Source: Imperialibacter roseus (GTDB taxonomy: Bacteria; Bacteroidota; Bacteroidia; Cytophagales; Cyclobacteriaceae). Taken from it: a stretch of 64,000 nt of DNA. Under the pieces are notes generated by a model. The model searched no databases, had not been told where the DNA came from, and saw only the letters and a program-made list of their open reading frames with translations. The translations under genes and the position numbers were made by a program. The stretch spans positions 4,688,417 to 4,752,416 of the forward strand of contig NZ_CP136051.1 of NCBI RefSeq assembly GCF_032999765.1, written 5' to 3'. This document shows positions 25,794 through 34,995 of the stretch, piece by piece. Numbering within the stretch: position 1 is the first letter of the stretch; each line of letters begins with the position of its first letter.

Positions 25794-26985
25794 TGTTATT
25801 ATACAGCTTCACATAATCGGTGAATCGATCCTTTTTATTGAACAGCGCTCTTGCGCTTTTCACACAATTGGCTGAAAAATCAACTTTCCCAGTAGCCAAG
25901 ACCTCATTAATTGCCGACTTCAGCGCATCAATGTCGCCCTTTTCAACAACTCGGCCGGTCTGGTTATCCACAGCCTCAGGGCTTCCTCCCGTTCGGTAGG
26001 TGATAACCGGCGTGCCGCATGCCAAAGCTTCCAGATTGGTTGTTGGGAAATTGTCTTGCCATGTTGGGTTAACGAAAACATCGGCTAAAGAATAGTAAGT
26101 TGCCAGCTCCGAGACACTCTCGGTGCGAGGAATGGCAAGGATATCGGATGGCAAATCGCCGGCATCTTTTTTACTTAACCCGACAAGAATGATTTGCCAG
26201 GAAGAATCGAGCGTTTTGCCCAGGCTTTTAAAATCAGCCAGGCCTTTTCGTTTGTCCCAGGTGCTTGCCACGCCCAGTATTACTTTCTTATTTGCAGTGC
26301 CCAGCTTATTTCTGAGCACTTTTGCGTCTTTGGGGCTAAACAGCTCGACATCGATGCCATTTGGAATGACCTGTGACGGGTAGTCTCTTAAGAAAGAGTG
26401 TTTAAGGTGCAACTGCAACCACTTTGATGGGGTTACTATTGTCATGTTCCGCACGCCACTGAAGAGCGCCTTTTTAACCTGGTAATTTGATCGGGAATTG
26501 TCCACCCCCAGGCTTGCAGGGTAAAACTTTGTTTTCGGACAGTGGTGGCACTCTGTTTGCCACTTTTCGCACCCTACAGAATCAAAAAAGGTGCAATGCC
26601 CGGTAAACGCCCAACAGTCGTGGAGTGTCCATATTACGGGCTTTTGTGTCTCTTTTAGCCAGCCAAATAGTTCCCCGACATGTAAGTAGTACCCATGGAT
26701 ATTATGCAAATGCACAATGTCTACCTCGTCCAAAGAGTGAACAAATGCTTTGGTGGCCCTTTTCGAACCAAACCCATGCCTGTCAAAAAGCTTAGTCAAA
26801 AGCACGTGTTCAATGATGTCGAGTTGCCCTCCTATCCTGATGGACTGAGACGCACTCGGCATCCCCGCCCTTCCGTAGGCAATGACGCTTTGATGCCCCT
26901 CATTTAAAAGCGTGTTACCTATTTCTTCGGCAATGCGCCCAGTGCTGCCTGAGTTAACAGAAGAATTGATTTGCAGAACCTTCAA
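25780..26985 (-). CDS. Glycosyltransferase family 4
   Basis: A 401-residue GT-B enzyme. MKVLQINSSVNSGSTGRIAE is the N-terminal domain start; WTLHDCWAFTGHCTF is typical of capsule GT4 enzymes; VFVNPTWQDNFPTTNLEALA with E-x7-E and GTPVITYRTGGSPE bind the donor. A conserved-looking cysteine cluster (CEKWQTECHHC) lies near 139-149. The start is a TTG at 26985 overlapping the previous stop (TTGA), a coupling seen repeatedly in this locus. Confidence 0.9.
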   Translation of the reverse strand: MKVLQINSSVNSGSTGRIAEEIGNTLLNEGHQSVIAYGRAGMPSASQSIRIGGQLDIIEHVLLTKLFDRHGFGSKRATKAFVHSLDEVDIVHLHNIHGYYLHVGELFGWLKETQKPVIWTLHDCWAFTGHCTFFDSVGCEKWQTECHHCPKTKFYPASLGVDNSRSNYQVKKALFSGVRNMTIVTPSKWLQLHLKHSFLRDYPSQVIPNGIDVELFSPKDAKVLRNKLGTANKKVILGVASTWDKRKGLADFKSLGKTLDSSWQIILVGLSKKDAGDLPSDILAIPRTESVSELATYYSLADVFVNPTWQDNFPTTNLEALACGTPVITYRTGGSPEAVDNQTGRVVEKGDIDALKSAINEVLATGKVDFSANCVKSARALFNKKDRFTDYVKLYNNIVCE

Positions 26986-27521
26986 CTCTTATCTGTTGTT
27001 AAACTTTGACCTTTCCTATTAACCACCTTGTTAGCGTACTCCCTGACGTCGCCAATAACATTTGCAGGGTTCCCAGCCACTATCGCATAATCTGGAATGT
27101 TTCCTCTGACCACACAACCAGCGCCTACGATTACATTGCTGCCTATAGTCGTTCCCGGGAGTATAATGGTGTTCATCCCGATGAATACATTGTCACCAAT
27201 CGAAATATTCCTTAAAACTCCAATATCTTCATCCGGTGTCTCTCCTATGGCTATCAGCGCTGTTGTATAACTGTAATCGTGGGTTAAGAAATGAACGTTC
27301 ATGGAGGCAACTAACCTGTCTCCGACAGTTATTCGGGTAAAATCATCAAACCTTACACTTTTGGCAATGAACCTGGGTTTACCGACCATATTAAGCCCCG
27401 CAAAAACAAGCAGGCGGTTATAGATAGCCATGTAGAGTGGATGATTGAAATAGACAAGAATGCCGATTATGGCTTTAAAACCATAAAATACTGTCTTCTT
27501 TATCAATCTCTTTATGCTCAT
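26982..27521 (-). CDS. Hexapeptide-repeat acyltransferase
   Basis: A 179-residue left-handed beta-helix acyltransferase. After a hydrophobic N-terminus come hexapeptide rungs (ISIGDNVFIGMNTIILPGTT) and the common end IPDYAIVAGNPANVI. Members acetylate sugars using acetyl-CoA. The catalytic-type histidine lies in HFLTHDYSYTTA. It is embedded between two GT4 genes; target sugar unknown. Confidence 0.85.
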   Translation of the reverse strand: MSIKRLIKKTVFYGFKAIIGILVYFNHPLYMAIYNRLLVFAGLNMVGKPRFIAKSVRFDDFTRITVGDRLVASMNVHFLTHDYSYTTALIAIGETPDEDIGVLRNISIGDNVFIGMNTIILPGTTIGSNVIVGAGCVVRGNIPDYAIVAGNPANVIGDVREYANKVVNRKGQSLTTDKS

Positions 27522-27527
27522 AAAAAT

Positions 27528-28667
27528 CTACTTGTCAATTAAATGGTAAACCTTTTTAAGGATTTCTTCATCGTCAAAGCCACTCGCCCGTTCTATAGAT
27601 TTCAAGCTGTAGAACTTCCGAATCTCCGTATCGGAAGACATTTTCAATAACCCCTGGTAAATGTCAAATGGATAGCCTTTTACCATTATTCCGTATTTTC
27701 CACCAGCTACGATTTCCCGACATCCATCGCAGTCAGTCACTAAAGTGGGCTTACCCAAAATCATTGCCTCGCACAGAGCTGTTGGCAACGCTTCCGAAAT
27801 CGAAGACATGCAAAAAATATCAGCGGCAGCCAGATAAGGGTATGGGTTGGGCTTAAACCCTTCAAGAGTTATCTTTTCATTTAGTTGAAGTGCGTCAATT
27901 TGCTCTTGAAGTTGTTTTCGAAGAGGCCCGTCTCCCAAGATCATTAACCGTACTCTGTCATTCTCCTTTAGTAAATCTGAGGCTGCCTCAATCAGTTTGT
28001 CAAATCCTTTCACTGGGTAAAGGCTGCCCAACGATACGATAAGAATTTCCTTTGACTGCTTTTTAACTTCAAATTCCTTTGCTTTTGAAAGTACACCTTT
28101 TCGGTCGATAATATTGTATATCACCTCCATGTGGTACTTTTCACCAAATACCTCAATGAAGCTCCTTTTGGAGTCTTCTGATACAAAAACGACTGTCGAA
28201 AGTTTATCGAATCTTGCCTTTTTTATTCTCTCCTTCCTAGCGCCTGAATAAAACTTATTGAAATTGGAGTATGAATTATAGCTGCTGTGAACCCAGGTGA
28301 TCGTCTTTCGGGGTTGGTGGTCAAGCATGAACAACAAGTCTGTGTATGAACTGTCGGCGAATGAGATGGCTACGTCGTACCTCTCTCTTAATTTTCTATT
28401 GACCGTGCTCTTCCACAATAAATTTATGTTGTAGCGTGTGTACAAAAAAGTCAACACCCTGACCAAAAAATAGCTTTTAAATAGTGTTACTCTATTTATT
28501 TGGCGATTAATTTCCTGATCATAGATATTCAGATCCATTACGAGGCAGAGATCAACTTCATAAGTATTTAGGTCAAATCTATTTAGTAAATTTACCAAGA
28601 CTCTTTCTGCCCCCCCTTTCCCTAAAGACCTAATCAAGAAAAGTACTTTTTTTCTCTCGGCACTCAT
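27528..28667 (-). CDS. Glycosyltransferase family 4
   Basis: A 379-residue GT-B enzyme. VLFLIRSLGKGGAERVL at 9-25 is the classic GT4 opening; VSLGSLYPVKGFDKLIEAA, DIFCMSSISEALPTALCEAM (E-x7-E type) and GKPTLVTDCDGCREIV complete the donor-binding domain. The N-terminal ATG at 28667 is well supported. Linkage and sugar unknown. Confidence 0.9.
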   Translation of the reverse strand: MSAERKKVLFLIRSLGKGGAERVLVNLLNRFDLNTYEVDLCLVMDLNIYDQEINRQINRVTLFKSYFLVRVLTFLYTRYNINLLWKSTVNRKLRERYDVAISFADSSYTDLLFMLDHQPRKTITWVHSSYNSYSNFNKFYSGARKERIKKARFDKLSTVVFVSEDSKRSFIEVFGEKYHMEVIYNIIDRKGVLSKAKEFEVKKQSKEILIVSLGSLYPVKGFDKLIEAASDLLKENDRVRLMILGDGPLRKQLQEQIDALQLNEKITLEGFKPNPYPYLAAADIFCMSSISEALPTALCEAMILGKPTLVTDCDGCREIVAGGKYGIMVKGYPFDIYQGLLKMSSDTEIRKFYSLKSIERASGFDDEEILKKVYHLIDK

Positions 28668-28761
28668 TGAAGTCTAGCCACTTTGGGCTGGTGATTTGAA
28701 TCGAATAATTCAGTGTCTAAAAAAATTCGCATTGCCGTCATTACCATCTAGTCCCTGGTTA

Positions 28762-29361
28762 TCAGTTTGGATTTAAATTCAGCTTATTCTTTTCCCACCA
28801 AACCAATACATCTGTCTTAATTGCTCTGGCTGGCAATCCAACTAATACAGAATACTCTTCGGCAAAAGTTTTATTGACCACTGCGTTTGCTCCAATGTAA
28901 CAATTGCTGGCTATTTCAATTTCTCCGTAGATCTTGGCTCCCGGGCCAATAAATACGTTGTCCCCAATCTGTGGGGCGACTGAACTACCGCCGGTTGAAC
29001 CGATATTAACACTTGCGTGGATCAAACAGTTGGCTCCAATCTTCACATTTGAGTTAATAATAATTGTTCCATAGTGAGGTAAGAACAGCCCCGGCCCGCA
29101 AACGTTGGGAGGAATGCTAAAGCCTAATCTCAATGACAACGAATGAAACCAATATCTTAAAAAATGGTAGTACGCCTTCTCAAAAACGTTCTTTCGTTTA
29201 TTCCTGTAGTACTCGAAGTTCCTCAGTAGCAAATGAAATCTCCAAATCCGATCTTTAATCGCCTGGAAAATATTTCTTTTTAGTGATTGGGTATTCACCT
29301 GCCTTGCTCTCGCATCGGCCTCAATAAAATACTTCTTGTCGGCAACGCTTCTGATCATCAT
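28762..29361 (-). CDS. Serine-acetyltransferase-like hexapeptide acyltransferase
   Basis: A 199-residue CysE/WcaB-like enzyme. GLFLPHYGTIIINSNVKIG contains the catalytic-type histidine and starts the beta-helix, continuing IGDNVFIGPGAKIYGEIEI and ending VLVGLPARAIKTD. In polysaccharide loci these proteins O-acetylate sugars. A paralogue lies at 37177-37710. The gene begins three bases after the deacetylase-like gene's stop. Confidence 0.85.
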   Translation of the reverse strand: MMIRSVADKKYFIEADARARQVNTQSLKRNIFQAIKDRIWRFHLLLRNFEYYRNKRKNVFEKAYYHFLRYWFHSLSLRLGFSIPPNVCGPGLFLPHYGTIIINSNVKIGANCLIHASVNIGSTGGSSVAPQIGDNVFIGPGAKIYGEIEIASNCYIGANAVVNKTFAEEYSVLVGLPARAIKTDVLVWWEKNKLNLNPN

Positions 29362-29364
29362 CGC

Positions 29365-30510
29365 TCACTTGCCATATGACAATCCATCGTCCATAATTTC
29401 CCCGAGTCTATCGGACGACAAAAACTCGATATCCGGCCACCTTTGAACCATTCTGGATAAAAGTTCCCTAAAGAGCGTGAATGTTCTATCGGCATTCTTT
29501 TGGTCAATACACCCAATAAAGTTTACCCTGTGAGTACTGATAACCACAGGTTTTTGCCAAAAGAAAGCTATTTCCATTCTTCTTAAACACTCACTTACGT
29601 CATCCTGATAAGAGCGATGGCTGGGTTCAAAAAAAGCATTTCTAACCAAATATCTTTGACGAAGCTTGTTTTGCTCCCCTTGAAAATGATAACGATGCCT
29701 GTAATCGTGGAATTGGTTTTTGTTGCGTGGTTGCTTTTGAACAAGCACCCCCTGAAGGTATTGAACGCCCTCCTCCTTCAAATCCGATTCAATAGCTTTG
29801 TCCCACACATAGCAATTGGCAATGAATGACCGGGATTTATAACCAAACGTCTTTTCAAAAAGTAGCAATCCTTCTTTCAGTATGTCCCCTTTTTCCTTCC
29901 GCTCTTCTTCAGAATAGTAGTCAAGCGATTCCATATAACCGTAGGGAAGCTTCAATGGCTCAGAGCTGATGCTGATCATTTGATTGTCAAAAGCCGTCTT
30001 GATATTATCTTCATCATTCCGCAGAGACCTCATCCACTGGTATACATTTAAATGTTCCCTCCCATGAAATTGAGGTCGGAAAATACCCTCGGCCACCCCC
30101 TCCTTCCATAGTTTAAATGAATTAGCATGGTGCGGGTACCTGCTCAGGGTTGCTGTGAATGGCTCATAAAAGTACTCTTGAAAATCAGCCTGCCTGATTC
30201 TTTCAAAATCGGGATTGGCGACAATTGTGTTTGCTGTGATTATTGCGGGATGGCCATTTTTGTCCTTCACCGACCTAAGCACCTCGAAAAGTCTGCTCAA
30301 ATCCGTTTCACTTGCCAGGGAATCATACTTGAGGTAAACGTCTCTGTCCACGTGAAAGCCTTCTTTTTTGAGACGCTCATATGTTGTGAAGGAAGGCATC
30401 CTTATGCTGCCCCAATCATCCGACTCGATGACAACAATTTTTCGCTTTGTTCGCCACCCAGGCACGTTTAACACGTGGTTAGTCAGCCTTTTGCCCCAGC
30501 TTTGCGGCAT
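29365..30510 (-). CDS. Deacetylase-like (beta/alpha)7-barrel protein, copy B
   Basis: A 381-residue cytoplasmic protein without signal peptide. RKIVVIESDDWGSIRM has an Asp-Asp pair at 31-32 as in carbohydrate esterase 4 and related glycoside hydrolase/deacetylase barrels; FHGREHLNVYQW and VVISTHRVNFIG supply histidines at the expected barrel positions. Probably removes acetyl groups from, or otherwise edits, a lipid-linked sugar; no characterised member is known to me. I start at ATG 30510, whose A is shared with the TGA of the upstream paralogue. It is about 45 % similar by eye to the gene at 30510-31643. Confidence 0.65.
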   Translation of the reverse strand: MPQSWGKRLTNHVLNVPGWRTKRKIVVIESDDWGSIRMPSFTTYERLKKEGFHVDRDVYLKYDSLASETDLSRLFEVLRSVKDKNGHPAIITANTIVANPDFERIRQADFQEYFYEPFTATLSRYPHHANSFKLWKEGVAEGIFRPQFHGREHLNVYQWMRSLRNDEDNIKTAFDNQMISISSEPLKLPYGYMESLDYYSEEERKEKGDILKEGLLLFEKTFGYKSRSFIANCYVWDKAIESDLKEEGVQYLQGVLVQKQPRNKNQFHDYRHRYHFQGEQNKLRQRYLVRNAFFEPSHRSYQDDVSECLRRMEIAFFWQKPVVISTHRVNFIGCIDQKNADRTFTLFRELLSRMVQRWPDIEFLSSDRLGEIMDDGLSYGK

Positions 30511-31643
30511 CACTTATTGTTCATTATCAAGGCTCCCAATTCAACCGATGTCATGAATTCGACGTCAGGCCACTTGCTCGTAATGGTGGTGAGCAGCCGG
30601 GACAACTCTTTCAATCCCTTGTCTCTGTTTTTTGGATTCAGCCAGCCTATATAATTTACCCGGTGTGTACTCACCACTGCGGGCTTCCTCCAGGTAAAGG
30701 CAATTTCTATTTCTTTCAGGCAACTGTCGACCCAATCACTTTTCAGCTGCGAAGAGGACTCAAAAACACAATTTCGGCCGGTGTACACCTGCCCAAGGTG
30801 ATTTTTTTGGCCAGGATAGTGGAATCTTCGCCTAAATTGCCCCCCGCCTATTGGCTCAAGTTGAATTTTTGATGCCCCTATGTACTTAATGCCATTTCCA
30901 TCAAGGCACTCCTCCAATCCGTTATTAAACGGCCCATTGGTAGGAACAAAAAAGGATGCCGAGTAACCGTGCAACTGTTGAAAGAGTGTCAGTCCCTCTT
31001 CAAGAACACTTTTCAAATAATTGATTTCGGCTAAATCGTCGATATCGAACGCTGCCTGGTAAGACACATGGTTGATAGGGTTTCTGGGAGTAATGCCATA
31101 TACCCCGTGCTCAAATGCTGTAAGCGTGTCTTCGTTTCCAGCCCGGAGAGCCCTTAGCCAGCTGGATACATTCAAATGCTCCCGCCCGTGAAATTCCGGA
31201 ATAAAAACACCAGATTGAATGCCTTGTTGCCAAAGGCTGAATGAGTTGCTATGGTTTGGGTATTTTTTCAGGGTTTCTGTGAATGGCTCATAGAAATAAG
31301 TTTGATACCCGCTTTCCTTTATCTTTTGAAAATCAGGGTTGGCCACCAGGGAAACTGCCGTGAAAACCGCAGATCTTCTATTGCAATCCTTCACATTGTC
31401 TAAAACGTCAAACAAAGCCTCCAAATCGTCGCCGGAAGCAAGGGCGTCGTTCGAAAGGTACCGTTCTTCATCGCTATCAAAAGGAAGCACCCCTGCATTT
31501 TGAAGCGACCTGTAAGCACTGCCCGAGGCCATGCGTATGGCCCCCCAGTCGTCGGATTCGATTACCACAATTTTTCTTCGGGTTCGCCAGCCAGGCAGGT
31601 TACTCAAATTCTTCTGTAATGAAGTTTTTAATTCTTGGAGCAT
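30510..31643 (-). CDS. Deacetylase-like (beta/alpha)7-barrel protein, copy A
   Basis: A 377-residue paralogue of the next gene, with the same NLPGWRTRRKIVVIESDDWG opening, FHGREHLNVSSWLRA and VVSTHRVNYIGWLNP. Matching blocks run through the whole length, so the pair arose by tandem duplication. Both lack a signal peptide and so should act in the cytoplasm, unlike most polysaccharide deacetylases. Activity and substrate are inferred from fold motifs only. Confidence 0.65.
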   Translation of the reverse strand: MLQELKTSLQKNLSNLPGWRTRRKIVVIESDDWGAIRMASGSAYRSLQNAGVLPFDSDEERYLSNDALASGDDLEALFDVLDNVKDCNRRSAVFTAVSLVANPDFQKIKESGYQTYFYEPFTETLKKYPNHSNSFSLWQQGIQSGVFIPEFHGREHLNVSSWLRALRAGNEDTLTAFEHGVYGITPRNPINHVSYQAAFDIDDLAEINYLKSVLEEGLTLFQQLHGYSASFFVPTNGPFNNGLEECLDGNGIKYIGASKIQLEPIGGGQFRRRFHYPGQKNHLGQVYTGRNCVFESSSQLKSDWVDSCLKEIEIAFTWRKPAVVSTHRVNYIGWLNPKNRDKGLKELSRLLTTITSKWPDVEFMTSVELGALIMNNK

Positions 31644-31655
31644 GCTGATAAAAAA

Positions 31656-32939
31656 CTAGAGTAAAAAATCCTTGATCAATTCCTTGATGGGGAGGGCTGC
31701 ATCAAGACTAAAGAAGGATATCAGCGGGCTAACAAAGACTTTAGCATCTGCGAACTCCATAATATAGCTTAACTGCATAAAGAGATATAACATGATTACC
31801 GGTGTGCTGCAGATGACCAAAGCCTTGAAAAATTTAAGACTTGATGTAACTACTTGCTGCTGAAGTTTAAAATTGAAGCTGACGAGCAAAAATGACAGCG
31901 AATAAAAATAGGAATTCAACTCAAGCCGTTTGACAAGAGAGGGCACAAAAGGCGTCAAATTGGAAAAGGTGAGCATGAGCAATGCAATACTTGCCAGGGT
32001 GCTAAACTGATAGATTTGTGCGCCACTTTTGAAATAAGAAAAAATGAACAAGCCAAAAATAAACAGAATCAAAAAGTTAACACTGGCGGCTTCTATTGCA
32101 TACTGTTTATGAAAACTGGCAGTCTCAGCAAATCTTGAGTACTTCTCTTGTCTTTTGTGATCATCCTGATAATATATCCTCAGCTTTTCATCGCCAAGCT
32201 TGGTAAAAGATGAATAACTGGAGACCAGATTGAGAGGTACCTGCACAACGTACGACATGGCAAACAGTGCAAAATAAATGTAGGGTCTGTTCCCCGCCAA
32301 AAAAACAACTAAAACAGGAAAGGATATGATAAAATAACCAAAGTGGATCATAGGCGCCAGTAGCACAAATCCCAGGTATTTTTTCTTGCTGGTGAACAGG
32401 TACGACGCCACACCATAAAACATGCACCAGGCTCCTGTCCAGTTCCTGATAGAGTTTATTCCCTCGAAACTCTTCCAAAAAACAAAGACTATGAAAAGCA
32501 TCAATAAAACTTTTGACCTTTTTAGTTCTAGTTGAGAATAGATGAGGTAAATGCTATTGACAAAGAAGAATCCATAAATCAATCCCACAAACATGTAAAG
32601 AAGTGAGTAGGATGTTGAAAAGAAGGACGTTATGTACGAAACGATGTGTAAAAAAATATCGTCATTGGTCTCCTTAGGCGGATCGAACTTCAAAATGCGG
32701 ATGCCTTCGTCGACGAACTGAGAAAAGGGCAGGTTATCATAGTGAGCCGCAAGATTCTCAGAGTGCCGGTAGCCGTCTGTTCCTTCCGGAAAGTACATGG
32801 TTAAACCAAAGTAACCAAAAAACAAAATCAAAATGACCCTGGAGTAAGGAGCACTAAAATCCTTTATCACATAAATGAGCGGGATTAAAGGACTGTACAG
32901 AAACAGACCCAATTTATATTTCAATCCATCGTTAGTCAT
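31656..32939 (-). CDS. EpsG-family polysaccharide polymerase (Wzy-like)
   Basis: A 427-residue inner-membrane protein with about ten hydrophobic segments. FPEGTDGYRHSENLAAHYDN forms the first large periplasmic loop and SFEGINSIRNWTGAWCMFYG the conserved RNW/R-x-W-T-G patch of EpsG-like proteins. Expected to polymerise undecaprenyl-linked repeat units in the periplasm. It is the only candidate polymerase in the locus. Confidence 0.85.
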   Translation of the reverse strand: MTNDGLKYKLGLFLYSPLIPLIYVIKDFSAPYSRVILILFFGYFGLTMYFPEGTDGYRHSENLAAHYDNLPFSQFVDEGIRILKFDPPKETNDDIFLHIVSYITSFFSTSYSLLYMFVGLIYGFFFVNSIYLIYSQLELKRSKVLLMLFIVFVFWKSFEGINSIRNWTGAWCMFYGVASYLFTSKKKYLGFVLLAPMIHFGYFIISFPVLVVFLAGNRPYIYFALFAMSYVVQVPLNLVSSYSSFTKLGDEKLRIYYQDDHKRQEKYSRFAETASFHKQYAIEAASVNFLILFIFGLFIFSYFKSGAQIYQFSTLASIALLMLTFSNLTPFVPSLVKRLELNSYFYSLSFLLVSFNFKLQQQVVTSSLKFFKALVICSTPVIMLYLFMQLSYIMEFADAKVFVSPLISFFSLDAALPIKELIKDFLL

Positions 32940-32965
32940 TCGGCGTCGTTCATATCCGAGATTCT

Positions 32966-34135
32966 CTAACTATTCTTTCCTAACGCTAAGCCCAACAATG
33001 ATTTGACTACATAGGGAAAATTCCTAAACACAAGTTTCAGCCCCTGGGCTTTGTTGAGCGAAATGTTGTATATGCTTACATATTTCCCTGTGACACGCTC
33101 AACATCAAAATAATTCTCAAAAAAAGTCAAAGACGTTTTTCTTGCTTCCTGGTAAGCTTCTTTTTCTTCAATCAATCGCTCAATATTGTCGAGGTTGGTC
33201 GCCAAGGTTTCGTCGTCTCCTCTATTCCGCTCTGAAAAATTAGTAGCAAACAGGCCGTCGAAGTTCTGCCTTGTGACCAATACAGGCATACTACAGTTTG
33301 CGGCAGGCGTAAGGCAGGGAATGCCCAGTGAAAGAGCCTCAATCAGGCTTCGCCCCGTTCCAACGACGAAATCGGCGAGGTACAAAAAATCAGCCCCCTT
33401 ACTCGCCCGCTCGTCTGTAATGAATTCCACCGGTAGCTCTTTGTCCTCAGCATATTTTCTGAGTACTTGAAACCGGGCCTCGTCTTGAATTCTTCCTATC
33501 ACGTAAAAATGGACTTTGTATTTAACAGATAGCTTTTCTATGAGATTGAAGGAGTCCATCAGCGTCTTTTCGTAGGCGCCACCCAATCGTGATACCCTCA
33601 CAAAATTGATCACACCGTCATCTTTCCGCTCAGCTCTTTTCGACTCCGGTAGCAAGCCGAGTTTGGATACTCTATTGGGAATAAGATGAATTCTGGTCTT
33701 TTTATAGTGATGATTGTGTCTGAACCATTCATAGTTCTCTCCACTGAATAAAATCAAATCATCAACCTGCTGCCATTTCTTACGCATTGGATTTGGTCCT
33801 CCGCACTTGCTCATTACCAGGGGGTACCTGGTCGTAGCCGGTATCAAAAGCAGGAAATTCAATGACTCAGTGTCAAAAAAATGGAGCACATCAGGTTCAA
33901 ATGAGGCATATAACTCCCTTAACTGGCTGAAAAACCCAGGAAGGTCGCCAGTTTTCTGCAAGACCACATGCCGGATGAAGTAGGGATTGTCTGCTAATAC
34001 AGGACTTTGGGCTGACCCAACAGTTATGACACCTGCCGTTAATTCTCTCCCCACCACCCGACTGATGTGATTCAGAGAATGGTAGTGACCTCCGCTGGCC
34101 TTGCCAGTGCTATGAAGTATAAATAAAACCTTCAT
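32966..34135 (-). CDS. Glycosyltransferase family 4-like
   Basis: A 389-residue GT-B protein. KVLFILHSTGKASGGHYHSL opens the acceptor domain; INFVRVSRLGGAYEKTLMDS and ADFVVGTGRSLIEALSLGIP (E-x-L-S loop) form the donor domain. More diverged than the other three GT4 enzymes here. Its ATG shares one base with the MurB stop (TAATG). Confidence 0.83.
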   Translation of the reverse strand: MKVLFILHSTGKASGGHYHSLNHISRVVGRELTAGVITVGSAQSPVLADNPYFIRHVVLQKTGDLPGFFSQLRELYASFEPDVLHFFDTESLNFLLLIPATTRYPLVMSKCGGPNPMRKKWQQVDDLILFSGENYEWFRHNHHYKKTRIHLIPNRVSKLGLLPESKRAERKDDGVINFVRVSRLGGAYEKTLMDSFNLIEKLSVKYKVHFYVIGRIQDEARFQVLRKYAEDKELPVEFITDERASKGADFLYLADFVVGTGRSLIEALSLGIPCLTPAANCSMPVLVTRQNFDGLFATNFSERNRGDDETLATNLDNIERLIEEKEAYQEARKTSLTFFENYFDVERVTGKYVSIYNISLNKAQGLKLVFRNFPYVVKSLLGLALGKNS

Positions 34136-34995
34136 TATATCACTCGCTGTTCCACTTCCAACTCCACCCCAAACTTGCTGTGAACTTTATGCTTCACTAT
34201 GTTAATCAATTCCAGTATATCGGCACCCGTGGCGCTGGCATGGTTGATGATAAACCCTCCGTGTTTTTCCGAGACTTTGGCGCCTCCAACGGAAAAACCC
34301 TTCAGCCCAAGCTCTTCAATCATTTGGCCCACATAAAAGCCAGGAGGTCTTTTAAATACACTACCGGCATTAGGGAATTCCTTTGGCTGTTTAGCCCACC
34401 TGGCTTCTTTCACCCTGTCCATTTTTTCCTTGATCGCCGCCTTGTCGCCAACGGCCAATTGCAACCACGCTTTCAATACAATTTTATCAACGTTCTTCTG
34501 AAAAAAACTGTTTCTGTATTCAAACCCAATATCCTCTTTCTTAATTTCTCTGACCTTCAGGTCGGCCAGGTCGAGGTACCGCACCTTTGTCAAAATATCT
34601 TTTATTTCCTCCCCACTGGCTCCGGCGTTCATTACCACAGCTCCACCCAACGAGCTGGGTATGTCATAAAAAATTTCCATTCCGGTTAGGCCATGCTCCC
34701 ATGCTAACTCAGAAAGCCGGATGGTGTTTGCACCTGCCTCTACTTCCATGATATGCCCATCAGTTACCTTCACATTTGCGAAGCCCTCATTCAAAAGTAT
34801 AAAGTCTTCGTCGTAATAAGGTTTGGACAAAATAATATTGTACCCCCCGCCCAGGATCACTTTTTTGGAGTCGGGATGGCTTTGATAAATACTTAAAAAA
34901 TCTGATTCGGAGGATGGAAAGAACGCCCGCCTGCAACTCGCCTTGATCTTATAACTATTGTGCGACGTCAAATCGTAGTTTTCAAACACTTCCAT
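34135..34995 (-). CDS. murB: UDP-N-acetylenolpyruvoylglucosamine reductase (MurB-like)
   Basis: FAD-dependent enzyme that reduces the enolpyruvyl ether of UDP-GlcNAc to the lactyl ether (UDP-MurNAc). LGGGYNIIL at 48-56 and the NAGASGEEI segment at 123-131 bind FAD, Tyr160-Arg161 and the proton-donating Ser212 in PNAGSVFKRPPG are present, and KHGGFIIN lies near 244-251. All key residues are there, so it should be active. It is 286 residues long, near the short end of the family. It is coupled to the wzx gene (TAATG) deep inside the capsule locus and, with the MurA-like gene at 37707, would make a muramic-acid-type sugar for the capsule or act as a second cell-wall copy. Confidence 0.9.
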   Translation of the reverse strand: MEVFENYDLTSHNSYKIKASCRRAFFPSSESDFLSIYQSHPDSKKVILGGGYNIILSKPYYDEDFILLNEGFANVKVTDGHIMEVEAGANTIRLSELAWEHGLTGMEIFYDIPSSLGGAVVMNAGASGEEIKDILTKVRYLDLADLKVREIKKEDIGFEYRNSFFQKNVDKIVLKAWLQLAVGDKAAIKEKMDRVKEARWAKQPKEFPNAGSVFKRPPGFYVGQMIEELGLKGFSVGGAKVSEKHGGFIINHASATGADILELINIVKHKVHSKFGVELEVEQRVI

